Origin: Vibrio gigantis
Lineage (GTDB): Bacteria; Pseudomonadota; Gammaproteobacteria; Enterobacterales; Vibrionaceae
Direction: 5' to 3'
NCBI RefSeq assembly: GCF_024347515.1
Contig: NZ_AP025492.1
Span: 682,001 to 746,000 of the forward strand
Length of the DNA: 64,000 nucleotides
Positions 21,127 to 31,217 of the stretch are shown in pieces. Under the pieces are notes generated by a model. It saw only the letters and a list, made by a program, of their open reading frames with translations, was not told where the DNA came from and ran no database searches. A program made the position numbers and the translations under genes. How positions within the stretch are numbered: the first letter of the stretch is position 1; each line of letters starts with the position of its first letter.

Positions 21127-22590
21127 ATGCTACGAATCGCAAAAGAAGCTTTAACTTTTGATGACGTTTTACTCGTCCCAGCACACTCAACCGTTCTTCC
21201 GAACACAGCTGATCTTCGCACTCAGTTAACGAAAAACATTTCTTTAAACATCCCAATGATCTCTGCATCGATGGATACTGTTACGGAAGCACGCCTAGCA
21301 ATTGCCCTTGCGCAAGAAGGTGGTATTGGCTTTATTCATAAGAATATGTCAATCGAGCAGCAAGCTGAAATGGTTCGCCAGGTTAAAATTTACGAAGCTG
21401 GTGTGGTTTCTCACCCAGTAACTGTAAGCCCTGACGCGACAATCGCTGATGTTGTAGCCCTTACCCAAAAACACGGCTTTGCCGGTTTCCCTGTTGTTAC
21501 TGAAACAAACGAACTTGTTGGTATTATTACTGGCCGTGACGTTCGCTTTGTTACTGACCTTTCTAAGAAAGTTGATGTAGTAATGACGCCTAAAGCTCGC
21601 CTTGCTTCTGTTAAAGAAGGTGCAACTCGTGAAGAAGTTCAAGAGAAAATGCATGAAGCGCGTGTTGAAAAAGTTCTTGTTGTAAATGACGACTTCCAAC
21701 TGACTGGAATGATCACTGCAAAAGATTTCCACAAAGCAGAGCGTAAACCAAACGCTTGTAAAGATGAGCGCGGCAGCCTACGTGTAGGTGCAGCTGTTGG
21801 TGCTGGTGCTGGTAACGAAGAGCGCGTTGCTGCTCTAGTTGAAGCTGGCGTAGACGTTCTACTTATCGACTCTTCACACGGTCACTCTGAAGGCGTACTT
21901 AACCGTATCCGCGAAACTCGCGCTGCATACCCTGATCTACAAATCATCGGTGGTAACGTAGCAACTGGCGCTGGCGCTCGTGCTCTTATCGAAGCAGGTG
22001 TTAGTGCAGTTAAAGTGGGTATCGGCCCTGGTTCAATCTGTACGACTCGTATCGTTACTGGTGTTGGTGTTCCTCAAGTAACAGCAATCGCAGACGCAGC
22101 TGAAGTTGCAAACGAATACGGTATTCCAGTAATCGCAGATGGCGGCATCCGCTTCTCTGGCGATATCTGTAAAGCTATCGTTGCTGGCGCATCTTGTGTG
22201 ATGGTTGGTTCAATGTTCGCTGGTACTGAAGAAGCACCGGGTGAAGTTATCCTTTACAACGGTCGTTCTTACAAGTCTTACCGTGGTATGGGTTCTCTTG
22301 GCGCTATGTCTCAAGGTTCTTCTGACCGTTACTTCCAATCTGACAACGCTGCAGACAAGCTTGTTCCAGAAGGTATTGAAGGTCGTATCGCATACAAAGG
22401 TCGTCTAAAAGAGATCGTTCACCAACAGATGGGCGGTCTGCGCTCAAGCATGGGCCTAACGGGTTCTGCAACTGTTGAAGATATGCGTACTAAAGCTGAG
22501 TTTGTTCGTATCTCTGGTGCGGGCATGAAAGAATCTCACGTACACGATGTTCAAATCACGAAAGAAGCACCTAACTACCGTTTAGGTTAA
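21127..22590 (+). CDS. guaB: Inosine-5'-monophosphate dehydrogenase
   Basis: GuaB oxidises IMP to XMP, the first step of GMP synthesis. The 487-residue protein has the catalytic C305 in [13 protein letters not shown]. Two CBS domains are inserted at about 90-205 ([29 protein letters not shown]). The start is ATG 21127 ([16 protein letters not shown]); the TTG two codons upstream is not conserved. It forms the guaB-guaA pair, but here the spacer is 365 bases and carries a MITE-like element. Confidence 0.97.
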   Translation: MLRIAKEALTFDDVLLVPAHSTVLPNTADLRTQLTKNISLNIPMISASMDTVTEARLAIALAQEGGIGFIHKNMSIEQQAEMVRQVKIYEAGVVSHPVTVSPDATIADVVALTQKHGFAGFPVVTETNELVGIITGRDVRFVTDLSKKVDVVMTPKARLASVKEGATREEVQEKMHEARVEKVLVVNDDFQLTGMITAKDFHKAERKPNACKDERGSLRVGAAVGAGAGNEERVAALVEAGVDVLLIDSSHGHSEGVLNRIRETRAAYPDLQIIGGNVATGAGARALIEAGVSAVKVGIGPGSICTTRIVTGVGVPQVTAIADAAEVANEYGIPVIADGGIRFSGDICKAIVAGASCVMVGSMFAGTEEAPGEVILYNGRSYKSYRGMGSLGAMSQGSSDRYFQSDNAADKLVPEGIEGRIAYKGRLKEIVHQQMGGLRSSMGLTGSATVEDMRTKAEFVRISGAGMKESHVHDVQITKEAPNYRLG

Positions 22591-22609
22591 TAATACGTCC
22601 AAACGTTTG

Positions 22610-22640
22610 AATAATGTGCTGATTTAGTCGGCACATTATT
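22610..22640 (+). terminator. Hairpin/terminator-like structure after guaB
   Basis: AATAATGTGC (22610-22619) pairs perfectly with GCACATTATT (22631-22640). The T-tract is weak (the stem itself ends in ATTATT) and abuts the left end of the MITE-like element. Confidence 0.55.
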
Positions 22641-22802
22641 ATACCAATCGTAGTAAATAACTGGTGATCCTAGCTTGTTAAAAACCTCGATAACTTCGTT
22701 AGGATTTTTGATTGTAGAATAACTACTTATCAGAAAATCCTGCCTTGTTCTCAAGCTTTTTTCCTGCGCTATTCCTGAACACTTACTTACTGTGATTGGT
22801 AT
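22641..22802. mobile_element. MITE-like element in the guaB-guaA spacer
   Basis: About 162 bp with terminal inverted repeats: ATACCAATCGTAGTAAATAA at the left and, read on the reverse strand at the right, ATACCAATCACAGTAAGTAA. Inside are AGGATTTT (22701) and AAAATCCT (22734) as an inner palindrome. No coding capacity. Ends of the form ATACCAATC...GATTGGTAT recur in Vibrio intergenic elements, to my recollection. No clear target duplication is visible. Confidence 0.7.
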
Positions 22803-22865
22803 TATATCTACCGCCTGTTTTGCTGAAAGTTTGATTTTCTCAAAACACGAGGTTAAAGGTATCTA

Positions 22866-22881
22866 ACGAAAACGTTTGCTT
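22866..22881 (-). promoter_or_regulatory. PurR operator upstream of guaA
   Basis: Reverse-strand reading AAGCAAACGTTTTCGT, which fits the PurR consensus ACGCAAACGTTTNCNT apart from one base. It lies 75 bases before guaA, so guaA probably has its own purine-repressed promoter. Confidence 0.75.
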
Positions 22882-22955
22882 TATTTCTTGAAGAGTTAAT
22901 CAGAGGTGAGTAAACTCGCCTCCGTTTTATCACATAGCCAATAAGACTGCTTACA

Positions 22956-24509
22956 ATGACTAAAAATATTCATGACCAACGTATTCTAATTCTGGACTTC
23001 GGTTCTCAATACACACAGCTAGTAGCTCGTCGTATTCGTGAGATCGGTGTTTACTGTGAACTTTGGAGCTGGGACGTAGAAGAAGCGGATATTCGTGAAT
23101 TCAATCCAGACGGTATTATCCTATCTGGTGGCCCTGAAAGTGTAACGGAAGAGAACTCTCCACGTGCACCTCAGTACGTATTTGATTCAGGTGTTCCTGT
23201 ATTCGGTATCTGCTACGGCATGCAAACTATGGCTGAGCAACTTGGCGGTAAAGTAGCAACGTCTACTGAGCGCGAGTTCGGCTACGCTGCGGTACAAGTG
23301 ACTGGCGAATCAGCACTTTTCGCTGACCTTGAGTCTACTCAAGATGTTTGGATGAGCCACGGTGACAAAGTAGTTGAAATCCCTGCTGATTTCACAAAGA
23401 TCGCTGAAACAGACACTTGCCCATACGCTGCAATGGCAAACGAAGAGAAGAAGTACTACGGCGTACAATTCCACCCAGAAGTAACACACACTAAGAATGG
23501 CCTAAAAATGCTAGAGAACTTCGTTCTTAACGCATGTGGTTGTGAAGGTCTGTGGACTTCAGCTTCAATCATTGAAGATGCAGTTGCACGTATTAAAGAA
23601 CAAGTCGGTGACGACGAAGTTATCCTTGGTCTTTCTGGTGGTGTTGATTCATCTGTAGTAGCGATGCTTGCTCACCGCGCTATCGGCGACAAACTGACAT
23701 GTGTATTTGTTGATAACGGCCTTCTTCGTTTGAACGAAGCTGAGCAGGTTATGGAGATGTTTGGCAATAAGTTTGGCCTAAACATCATCAAAGTAGATGC
23801 TGAGCAACGCTTCCTTGACGCTCTTGAAGGTGAAGCTGAACCAGAAGCTAAACGTAAGATCATCGGTCACGTATTTGTAGATATCTTCGATGAAGAGTCT
23901 AAGAAACTGAAGAATGCTAAATGGCTTGCTCAGGGTACTATCTACCCAGACGTAATCGAGTCTGCTGCATCTAAGACAGGTAAAGCACACGTAATCAAAT
24001 CTCACCACAACGTTGGTGGCCTTCCTGATGATATGGAAATGGGCCTTGTTGAGCCTCTACGTGAGCTGTTTAAAGATGAAGTACGTAAGATTGGTCTAGA
24101 GCTTGGTCTTCCATACAACATGCTTTACCGCCACCCATTCCCGGGTCCAGGTCTAGGTGTTCGTGTACTTGGCGAAGTTAAGAAAGAGTACTGTGATTTG
24201 CTGCGTCGTGCTGATGCTATCTTCATTGAAGAGCTTCACGCTGCTGACCTTTACCACAAAGTATCTCAAGCATTCACGGTATTCCTACCTGTACGTTCAG
24301 TTGGCGTAATGGGCGATGGCCGTAAGTACGATTGGGTTGTATCTCTACGTGCTGTAGAAACTATCGACTTCATGACTGCTCACTGGGCACACCTACCATA
24401 CGACTTCCTAGGTAAAGTATCTAACCGTATTATCAACGAAGTTAACGGCATTTCACGTGTTGTTTACGATATTTCTGGTAAGCCACCAGCAACTATCGAG
24501 TGGGAATAA
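22956..24509 (+). CDS. guaA: GMP synthase (glutamine-hydrolysing)
   Basis: GuaA aminates XMP to GMP. The 517-residue protein has an N-terminal class I glutamine amidotransferase domain with the nucleophile C86 ([10 protein letters not shown]) and HPEV motif (QFHPEVTHT). An ATP-pyrophosphatase domain follows with the P-loop [11 protein letters not shown], and then the C-terminal dimerisation domain. A PurR box precedes it, and a strong terminator follows. Confidence 0.98.
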   Translation: MTKNIHDQRILILDFGSQYTQLVARRIREIGVYCELWSWDVEEADIREFNPDGIILSGGPESVTEENSPRAPQYVFDSGVPVFGICYGMQTMAEQLGGKVATSTEREFGYAAVQVTGESALFADLESTQDVWMSHGDKVVEIPADFTKIAETDTCPYAAMANEEKKYYGVQFHPEVTHTKNGLKMLENFVLNACGCEGLWTSASIIEDAVARIKEQVGDDEVILGLSGGVDSSVVAMLAHRAIGDKLTCVFVDNGLLRLNEAEQVMEMFGNKFGLNIIKVDAEQRFLDALEGEAEPEAKRKIIGHVFVDIFDEESKKLKNAKWLAQGTIYPDVIESAASKTGKAHVIKSHHNVGGLPDDMEMGLVEPLRELFKDEVRKIGLELGLPYNMLYRHPFPGPGLGVRVLGEVKKEYCDLLRRADAIFIEELHAADLYHKVSQAFTVFLPVRSVGVMGDGRKYDWVVSLRAVETIDFMTAHWAHLPYDFLGKVSNRIINEVNGISRVVYDISGKPPATIEWE

Positions 24510-24545
24510 TCTCTTAGAGATTTAACCAAGGTTGATTAAAATCTT

Positions 24546-24576
24546 AAAAGCCTCGAACTCTGTTCGGGGCTTTTTT
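24546..24576 (+). terminator. Terminator of guaA
   Basis: AAAGCCTCGAAC (24547-24558) pairs with GTTCGGGGCTTT (24562-24573, one G-T pair), followed by further T residues. Confidence 0.9.
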
Positions 24577-24821
24577 CTTTTCGATTCATTGCATTAAAGG
24601 CTTATGAGCAACACCTAGAAAGTAAATGAACAATACCTAGAAACCAAATCGGTTGGAAACTAGATATCAGCTCAAGAAACCATGAGACGTGTTGTTACGC
24701 TTAACTATACATAAAACTATCACTCGCACTTTTTATAAATTCATACCGCAACAGCTAGGCTATTTCCCTCGTGCCACATACTCTTTGATGGACTTATTAA
24801 GGACAAATAAGAGAATCCATC
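24577..24821 (+). other. Spacer upstream of the chitinase gene
   Basis: No credible gene. It contains two near-copies of AACACCTAGAAA (about 24609 and 24632), and should hold the chitinase promoter. No specific operator recognised. Confidence 0.4.
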
Positions 24822-26534
24822 ATGTTAAAAATCAAATATTTGGCGACAGTACTGGGCTGCACCTTGGCAGCACAAAGTCATGCATCTTTGAACATTCAAC
24901 CTGATCCGCAAAACCCGAATGGCTACCTTGTTGAAAAGTCGGCATTACAAGCCGCTGAACAAGCGAAAACCTCCGATCCTATGTATGCGATCTGGTCACA
25001 AGCATTACAAACTCGTCCCAACAGTATTGTTGAAGCGATTGAGCCGGGCTTAGCTTCGAATCCTGAAAACGTGAAACGAGTCGAGCGTGTATTCCCTCAA
25101 TCTGAATGGGATTTCCTCACTCAGATGGCTGCGCCAGAATACACATACACTCGTTTCTTACGTGCGATTGGTAAATTCCCAGCTTTCTGTGGAGAGTACA
25201 CCGATGGCCGTGACTCCGACGCCATCTGTAAGAAGTCCATTATCACGGCCTTTGCTCATTTCTCACAAGAGACGGGCGGTCACATCGCGATAGACAATAC
25301 TTCTGATAATCCATTAGCTCTCGAAGAATGGCAGCAAGCGCTGGTGCATGTTCGTGAAATGGGATGGTCTGAAGGGCAAGAAGGTTACACAACAGGCTGT
25401 GGCCAGAACGATTGGCAGAATGCACGCTGGCCATGCGCCGCAGGGCAGGGCTATTTCGGTCGTGGTGCTAAGCAGCTTTCTTACCACTTTAACTACGGTG
25501 CGTTCTCTGAAGTGATGTTTGATGGTGATGCGACGGTGCTATTGAATAATCCGGGTTTAGTTGCTGACTCTTGGTTGAACTTAGCTTCTGCTATCTGGTT
25601 CTTCTTAACACCACAAGCGCCTAAGCCGGCAATGCTGCATGTGATTGACCGTACATGGACGCCCTCTCAACGTGAACTGGATGCAGGGATTGGTTATGGC
25701 TTTGGTACCACCATCAACGTGATCAACGGTGGTATTGAGTGTGGTGAACAGAATAAAGACAAAGGTCAGCCAGTTAACCGCATCCGTTACTGGGAAGGGC
25801 TAGCAGCGCACTATGAAATTCCTGTAGAAGCGGATGAAGCGAATACCTGTTGGCAGCAAACGCCTTACGGAAGCTTGAACCTCAATGGTGCGACTGATGT
25901 GCTATACACCAACTGGGATGGTAACTGGAAGTACTACTCAGATCGCCCAGAAGGCTACTCATTTGAGTGTGAGTTAGTTGGTTTCCAAACGGCTTATTCA
26001 GCGCTGGTGGCGGGTGATTACGAGAAGTGTGTGACCAACTTCTATGGCTCTCATGCGAGTTGGCCGGAAGTGAAAGTAGTCGATAAGCTTGATCCAGTAG
26101 ACCCAGGAACCGATCCTGGTGGCAACGGTTGGAACGCGACTAAGGTTTACAATGCGGGCGACCAAGTGACCCATAACGGCGCAACCTACGAAGCGAAATG
26201 GTGGACACAAGGGGATGACCCTGCCAATGGCGGCCCTTGGAAATTAGTGGCGGGTGAGCCAACACCACCAGTAGTGACTGATCCTGCCCCTGTCGATCCT
26301 GCTCCGGTAGACCCTACACCAGTTGAACCACCTGTTACCGAGCCGCCAGTAACTGAGCCACCTGTCGTTGTTGATCCATCGGTGTTTATCACATGGGAAG
26401 TGGGCGTTAGCCAAGTAAGTAACGGTGACAAAGTGACACATAACGGCAAGTGCTTCGTGGCTAAAAATGGTCCGGGTGTTTGGGAGAGTCCTGTTCAGTC
26501 GAATTGGTTCTGGGATGAAATCAGTTGTAATTGA
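24822..26534 (+). CDS. Secreted GH19 chitinase with two chitin-binding modules
   Basis: The 570-residue protein starts with a signal peptide (MLKIKYLATVLGCTLAAQSHA). A GH19 catalytic domain (about 75-415) follows, with the catalytic-acid segment HFSQETGGH (E150) and GRGAKQLSYHFNYG. Next is a CBM5/12-like module (WNATKVYNAGDQVTHNGATY, about 430-470), a Pro/Val/Asp-rich linker of repeated PVDP/PVTEPP units (about 480-520), and a second CBM-like module ending WFWDEISCN. It should cleave chitin outside the cell. A putative chitinase also follows guaA in V. cholerae. Confidence 0.92.
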   Translation: MLKIKYLATVLGCTLAAQSHASLNIQPDPQNPNGYLVEKSALQAAEQAKTSDPMYAIWSQALQTRPNSIVEAIEPGLASNPENVKRVERVFPQSEWDFLTQMAAPEYTYTRFLRAIGKFPAFCGEYTDGRDSDAICKKSIITAFAHFSQETGGHIAIDNTSDNPLALEEWQQALVHVREMGWSEGQEGYTTGCGQNDWQNARWPCAAGQGYFGRGAKQLSYHFNYGAFSEVMFDGDATVLLNNPGLVADSWLNLASAIWFFLTPQAPKPAMLHVIDRTWTPSQRELDAGIGYGFGTTINVINGGIECGEQNKDKGQPVNRIRYWEGLAAHYEIPVEADEANTCWQQTPYGSLNLNGATDVLYTNWDGNWKYYSDRPEGYSFECELVGFQTAYSALVAGDYEKCVTNFYGSHASWPEVKVVDKLDPVDPGTDPGGNGWNATKVYNAGDQVTHNGATYEAKWWTQGDDPANGGPWKLVAGEPTPPVVTDPAPVDPAPVDPTPVEPPVTEPPVTEPPVVVDPSVFITWEVGVSQVSNGDKVTHNGKCFVAKNGPGVWESPVQSNWFWDEISCN

Positions 26535-26603
26535 TAGTCTGAATATCGAAACAGTGGTTTAAACGACGAGTTCAATATTACGACTGTAGCGATATAAATA
26601 ATC

Positions 26604-26634
26604 AAAAGCCGAAAGTTTCTACTTTCGGTTTTTT
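26604..26634 (+). terminator. Terminator of the chitinase gene
   Basis: CCGAAAGT (26609-26616) pairs with ACTTTCGG (26621-26628), with A-rich upstream flank and T6 downstream. Confidence 0.88.
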
Positions 26635-26807
26635 CCGTTTCGAACTTGGTGGCCTAGGAAGGTCGACTGGTCTATTAGGCTATGTTAAAGCGTATTTAAA
26701 GACTAATTATCCTGTTAGAGAATAAAGTTCTGTATAAACTGTGGCTGTGAATTTATATTCAAATTTAACTTATATTTATTCTTTGCTTTTAGGGTTAAGG
26801 TGTACCT

Positions 26808-28358
26808 ATGGAACAGACAGATATCACGTCACTCATCCCCATTGTGATTACTTTGGTGTTGTCGTTGGCGACAAGGAATGTGGTGATCGGCCTTTTTGCT
26901 GGCGTGCTAAGTGGCGTTGCGATGTTGAGTGGCATGTTTAGCGAACTCAATCCGCTTGATACGTTTGGTACCATGGTTAAAGGTTACTTAGTCCCTCAGC
27001 TTACTGATAGCTATAACGCTGGCGTCATTATGCTGTTGGTGTTCATCGGTGGCTTTGTTGCCTTGATGGAGAAGTCGGGTGGTGGCGTTGCGTTTGCCAA
27101 GCGTGTGACTGAGTGGGTAAGCAATAAGTGCCAAGCTCAATTGTCTGCATGGTTTGGAGGAATCGTGATATTTTTCTCTGACTTAGGTACTCCGTTAATT
27201 GTTGGTCCTGTCTTTCGTCCCCTTTTCGATAAACTGAAACTTTCTAGACAGAAGCTGGCATTTATCATCGACTCAACATCATCACCTGTCGCGATTCTTA
27301 TCCCTTTTATCGGGTGGGGCGTTTACATCATGAGCCTGATTCAAAAAGAGTTCACGGCCTTGAATGTCAACATGTCTGACTGGGATGCCTTCATTGGTGC
27401 GATTCCTTTTCAGTTCTACGCGTTCCTCGCGATTTTTATCGTTCCTTTGGTTTCATTTAAAGGCTTAGACTTTGGACCGATGGCAAAAGCCGAGCGTGAT
27501 TGCCAGGCGGGAATCAACTCTGGCGTGAATAGCGAATCACTTAATCCTTTCTCGCATAAAAATGCAAAGGCCTCTTTTGTTTGGGCTCCGTTGTTAGTGA
27601 TGCTTATAGTGTTGTGTGCCATGTTGGTTCCACAAGGCTTCCCATTCCAAAAGGTTGCAGGTTCTTCATTCAGAGCGGCTTTATCGTCGGCTTATTTCTT
27701 TGCTGCGATTACCTTGATCTCGTTGATGGCTTACTACGGTGTGAGAAAACTGTCGGATGGTGTTTCCGTATACCTAAAGGGTATGGGCAACATGATGCCA
27801 GTTGCGATTATTTTGGTACTGGCGTGGGCATTAAGCACCATTGGTAAAGAGTTGGGAGCGGCGGCTTATATTGCAGAGCAAGCACAAAGCGGTTTCCCAT
27901 ACTGGTTAGTGCCTGCGGTTGCCTTTTTATTGTCGGCTATCATCTCATTCGCAACCGGCTCTTCATGGGGAACCTTCGCGATAATGATGCCATTGGTTAT
28001 TCCAACCGCGATCGCTATTGACGCGCCGCTTCTGGTAGCGATTGGCGCTGTACTTTCTGGTGGCTTGTTTGGTGACCACTGCTCACCGATCTCTGAAACA
28101 ACTATCCTCTCTTCTACAGGGGCAGGGTGTGATCAGTTTGAGCACTTTAAGACTCAGCTTCCTTACGCATTGATGAATGGCTCTATTGCTCTAGTGAGCT
28201 TTGTTGTGGCTGGCTTTACTGGTAGTTCGCTGGTTGTGTTAGGTGCGCTTGTTGCTCAGTTGGTTGTTGTGACGCTGCTAGCCAAGCGTGATGCTAGTAA
28301 AAACGCTTCTTCAGAAGTTCAACCTCAAGCCTCTGATTCTAAGCCACAACAAGCGTAA
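26808..28358 (+). CDS. NhaC-family Na+/H+ antiporter
   Basis: A 516-residue polytopic membrane protein with about 11-12 hydrophobic helices. Family features include the N-terminal LATRNVVIGLFAGVLSG, the central FFSDLGTPLIVGPVFRPLFDKL and the late helix LSGGLFGDHCSPISETTILSSTGAGCD, typical of NhaC-type transporters. It likely exchanges Na+ for protons, relevant to a marine organism. Substrate could instead be an organic anion pair as in some NhaC relatives (malate/lactate). It stands alone with its own promoter. Confidence 0.85.
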   Translation: MEQTDITSLIPIVITLVLSLATRNVVIGLFAGVLSGVAMLSGMFSELNPLDTFGTMVKGYLVPQLTDSYNAGVIMLLVFIGGFVALMEKSGGGVAFAKRVTEWVSNKCQAQLSAWFGGIVIFFSDLGTPLIVGPVFRPLFDKLKLSRQKLAFIIDSTSSPVAILIPFIGWGVYIMSLIQKEFTALNVNMSDWDAFIGAIPFQFYAFLAIFIVPLVSFKGLDFGPMAKAERDCQAGINSGVNSESLNPFSHKNAKASFVWAPLLVMLIVLCAMLVPQGFPFQKVAGSSFRAALSSAYFFAAITLISLMAYYGVRKLSDGVSVYLKGMGNMMPVAIILVLAWALSTIGKELGAAAYIAEQAQSGFPYWLVPAVAFLLSAIISFATGSSWGTFAIMMPLVIPTAIAIDAPLLVAIGAVLSGGLFGDHCSPISETTILSSTGAGCDQFEHFKTQLPYALMNGSIALVSFVVAGFTGSSLVVLGALVAQLVVVTLLAKRDASKNASSEVQPQASDSKPQQA

Positions 28359-28518
28359 TTTAAGATGACAAATGAGGGATGAGGAGCGAGAGACTAGATA
28401 CGGGATGCGAGTAAACGAGTAACGAAAAGATCGCCCTATTATTACTCGTGTTTGCTATTTATTTTCTCGCTTACTCAATCTGAACGCGCTGTTCGCATCC
28501 CGCATCTACATAAACCAG

Positions 28519-28560
28519 CGTCATTCCCTACAGCGAGGCACGAGCGTGATAGGGAATCTC
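28519..28560 (+). repeat. Dispersed palindromic repeat, copy 2
   Basis: CGTCATTCCCTA at the left and TAGGGAATCTC at the right, with centre GCGAGGCACGAGCG. Same architecture as the copy at 8102; arm bases differ but remain paired. Confidence 0.78.
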
Positions 28561-28590
28561 TTTTGTGCCAAACGTGCTTATATCGAAGAG

Positions 28591-28629
28591 GAGATTCCAG
28601 ATACCTCGTTCCTCGATTCTGGAATGACG
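28591..28629 (-). repeat. Dispersed palindromic repeat, copy 3 (inverted)
   Basis: On the reverse strand it starts CGTCATTCCAGA and ends TCTGGAATCTC, with centre CGAGGAACGAGG. It is inverted relative to copy 2, 30 bases away. Confidence 0.78.
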
Positions 28630-28915
28630 ATTCAATCGAGACCTGCTCCTCTTATCCCGCTTACTCGAATCTACAGACTCTTTTCGCATCCCGTATCTCG
28701 TTACTCGCATCTTTTCACTACGCGATAGGGAATCTGCTTATTGATAGTTTCTGTGAATCAATACAGCTTGTTATGAAACTAATTTTCCATGTGATCATTT
28801 CAACAACCTTAGTTTTCGATAACTGGATTATCCCAAAGGCAATTTATCAATTAAAATTTTCTTACAAATTTTATCGATTTTTTTTAATCAACCACTTTAA
28901 TAAGGTAAATTCGCA

Positions 28916-29509
28916 ATGTCGACCAAACTAGCTAACCCAGCGCCATTAGGCTTAATGGGTTTCGGTATGACCACTATTCTTCTTAATATCCACAACGCAG
29001 GTTTCTTCCCAATGGATTCAATGATCCTTGCGATGGGTATTTTTTACGGTGGTTTGAGCCAAGTTATCGTGGGCACTATGTGTTTCAAACGTGGTGACAC
29101 GTTCGGTACAACTGCATTTACTTCTTACGGCCTATTCTGGTTGTCTTTGGTTGGTTTGATTGTAATGCCTTACATGGGTTTACCTGCAAGCCCAGCAAGC
29201 TTCATGGGTTGGTACCTACTACTATGGGGCATCTTCACAGGCTTCATGTTCATCGGTTCTCTATGCTACCCAGTAGCGAAGCAAGTAGTATTTGGTTCAC
29301 TAACTATCTTGTTCTTCCTACTTGCTGCTCGTGATTTCACTGGCAGCTCACTGATCGGCACTATCGCTGGTTTTGAAGGTATCTTCTGTGGCGCTTCAGC
29401 TATCTACTTTGCAATGGCACAAGTAATCAACAACGAATACGGCCGTACAGTACTGCCTATCGGTGAGAAGAAAGCACCTCAAATGGCAACACAAGAAATC
29501 GCTGCTTAA
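28916..29509 (+). CDS. SatP/YaaH-family acetate uptake transporter
   Basis: A 197-residue protein with six hydrophobic helices and the AceTr-family signature [13 protein letters not shown] at residues 7-19. The family (SatP, Ady2, Gpr1) takes up acetate and succinate with protons. AAGG at 28902 and ATG 28916 give the start. It is flanked upstream by a repeat cluster and downstream by a terminator shared with the convergent symporter gene. Confidence 0.9.
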   Translation: MSTKLANPAPLGLMGFGMTTILLNIHNAGFFPMDSMILAMGIFYGGLSQVIVGTMCFKRGDTFGTTAFTSYGLFWLSLVGLIVMPYMGLPASPASFMGWYLLLWGIFTGFMFIGSLCYPVAKQVVFGSLTILFFLLAARDFTGSSLIGTIAGFEGIFCGASAIYFAMAQVINNEYGRTVLPIGEKKAPQMATQEIAA

Positions 29510-29566
29510 GTACTCTAACTCGGGAACAGTTAGTTTGTTATAAGCCGCTTATTCGTAATGAATAAA

Positions 29567-29602
29567 ACAAAAGGGGTTAGCCGAAATGGCTAACCCCTTT
29601 TT
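29567..29602. terminator. Bidirectional terminator between satP-like gene and alanine symporter
   Basis: AAGGGGTTAGCC (29571-29582) pairs with GGCTAACCCCTT (29588-29599) around GAAAT. T-run on one side, A-rich on the other, serving the convergent genes. Confidence 0.92.
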
Positions 29603-29669
29603 TATGCGTTATTGATAGCGCGAGTTCAAGCGAGCTACTTGTTAAAGCAATCTATTTGTTAAGGCAATC

Positions 29670-31217
29670 TTACGATGAAGGTTGCTCTACAGGTTTAGTG
29701 TCTGCAGCTTCTGCTTCAGGAGACTTACCTGTTTTACGCTTGTACTTCTCTTCCCAGTAAGTAGCACCTTTGATGCCTAGTTTTACAGGGTTGAATGTGT
29801 ACTCAGTTACGCCTTGTTTCTGTTGCTCTTCATAATCAGCAAGTGCTTTAAGCGCAGGCTTAGACATGAAGAAGATGATCAGAATACCAACGATGTTTAA
29901 CCATGCCATCAAGCCAACACCAACGTCACCCATTGCCCATGCAAGGTTAGCTGTTTTAACTGTGCCATAGAAAACCGCAGTGATAAGAACAAGCTTAAGC
30001 ACGAACATCATGCCAGGGATCTTAATGGTACGACGTAGGTAAGCAATATTCGTTTCTGCGATGTAGTAGTAAGCAAGAATCGTTGTAAATGCGAAGAAGA
30101 ACAGAGCAAATGCGATGAATGGCTTACCAATGCCTGGTAGTGCACTTTCAATAGCAAGCTGTGTAAATACAGGACCATTCGCCCCAACGTTTGCAGCTAG
30201 GTTCTGAACAAGGAACACACCTTCAGCGCCACCGTGAACGTTGTAAGCACCTGTGATGATGATCATGAACGCTGTAGCTGAACATACTAGAAGTGTATCG
30301 ATGTAGATAGAGAACGCTTGTACTAAACCTTGCTGAGCTGGGTGATCAACACTTGCAGCAGCTGCCGCGTGAGGACCAGTACCTTGACCTGCTTCGTTTG
30401 AGTAAACACCACGCTTAACACCCCAACCAATTGCAGCACCGAAGCCTGCCATTGGTGTGAATGCATCACCAACAATCATTGCGAAAACAGTTGGCACTTG
30501 GCTGATGTTTAGCAGAATGATAACGAACGCGATGATGATGTAAGCCAATGCCATGAAAGGAACAACGATCTGTGTGAAGTTCGCAATACGTTTAACACCA
30601 CCAAAGATGATGAAAGCAAGGATGATAGCAACAACAGTACCGGTGAAAATTTTAGCGAAACTGAATGTACCGACAGCTGTTTCAATCATATCACCTGAGC
30701 CAAATGCAGCTTCTACAGCATTACCAATACTGTTTGACTGAACACCTGGAAGCAAAATACCACATGCAAAAATAGTCGCGATTGCGAAGATCCATGCGTA
30801 CCACTTCTGACCCATTGCTTTTTCTATGTAGTAAGCCGGACCACCACGGAACTGGCCTTCGTCTTCTTCTTTGTAGATTTGCGCTAGCGTAGATTCTGCA
30901 TAAGCAGTCGCGGCGCCAAAGAAGGCTACAACCCACATCCAGAATACTGCACCTGGGCCACCGAAACCGATAGCGGCAGCAACACCAGCAATGTTACCTG
31001 TACCTACACGGCCAGATAGCGAAACGGCTAGAGCTTGGAAAGACGAGATGCCTTTTGATGAGCTTTTACCCGAAAGTAGCAAGCGCCACATTTCAAAGAA
31101 GTGACGGATTTGAACAAATCGAGTCATGATGGAGTAGAACAAACCTGCACCTAAACATAGGTAGATAAGTACTGGGCTCCAGATTATTCCATTCAAAAAA
31201 TCAACGAATGACTGCAT
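29670..31217 (-). CDS. AGCS-family sodium:alanine symporter
   Basis: A 515-residue membrane protein of the alanine/glycine:cation symporter family, with the conserved segments ALAVSLSGRVGTGNIAGVA, GGPGAVFWMW and GRGVKRGVYSNEAGQGT-like GWGVKRGVYSNEAGQGTGPH. It should import alanine or glycine with Na+. The C terminus is hydrophilic. I looked for the tandem glycine riboswitch that precedes a V. cholerae relative; it is not present in the leader here. Confidence 0.93.
   Translation of the reverse strand: MQSFVDFLNGIIWSPVLIYLCLGAGLFYSIMTRFVQIRHFFEMWRLLLSGKSSSKGISSFQALAVSLSGRVGTGNIAGVAAAIGFGGPGAVFWMWVVAFFGAATAYAESTLAQIYKEEDEGQFRGGPAYYIEKAMGQKWYAWIFAIATIFACGILLPGVQSNSIGNAVEAAFGSGDMIETAVGTFSFAKIFTGTVVAIILAFIIFGGVKRIANFTQIVVPFMALAYIIIAFVIILLNISQVPTVFAMIVGDAFTPMAGFGAAIGWGVKRGVYSNEAGQGTGPHAAAAASVDHPAQQGLVQAFSIYIDTLLVCSATAFMIIITGAYNVHGGAEGVFLVQNLAANVGANGPVFTQLAIESALPGIGKPFIAFALFFFAFTTILAYYYIAETNIAYLRRTIKIPGMMFVLKLVLITAVFYGTVKTANLAWAMGDVGVGLMAWLNIVGILIIFFMSKPALKALADYEEQQKQGVTEYTFNPVKLGIKGATYWEEKYKRKTGKSPEAEAADTKPVEQPSS

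Larger units (their letters stand above)
28359..28915. repeat. Cluster of intergenic repeats between nhaC-like and satP-like genes
   Basis: 557 bases without a real gene. Motif CGCATCCCG(T/C)ATCT occurs at about 28494 and 28685 and inverted near 28397 (AGATACGGGATGCG), each next to GTTACTCG/CGAGTAAC-type words. Two copies of the dispersed 40-bp palindrome lie inside in inverted orientation. The open frame over 28452-28931 is made of these repeats and is not a gene. Confidence 0.75.

Noticed and set aside
22598..22612. CAAACGTTTG palindrome just after guaB as a PurR box
   Set aside because: Flanks do not match the operator and it is on the 3' side of the gene. The same short palindrome also appears at the end of ssrA by chance.
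24689..24904. Short frame ahead of the chitinase
   Set aside because: It overlaps the real chitinase start in another frame and has no ribosome site or family resemblance.
26186..26449. Gly/Thr-repeat frame antisense to the chitinase linker
   Set aside because: It is the shadow of the Pro/Val/Asp repeat codons of the linker.
28452..28931. 159-codon open frame between nhaC-like and satP-like genes
   Set aside because: It consists of dispersed repeats and has no family-like segment or ribosome site.
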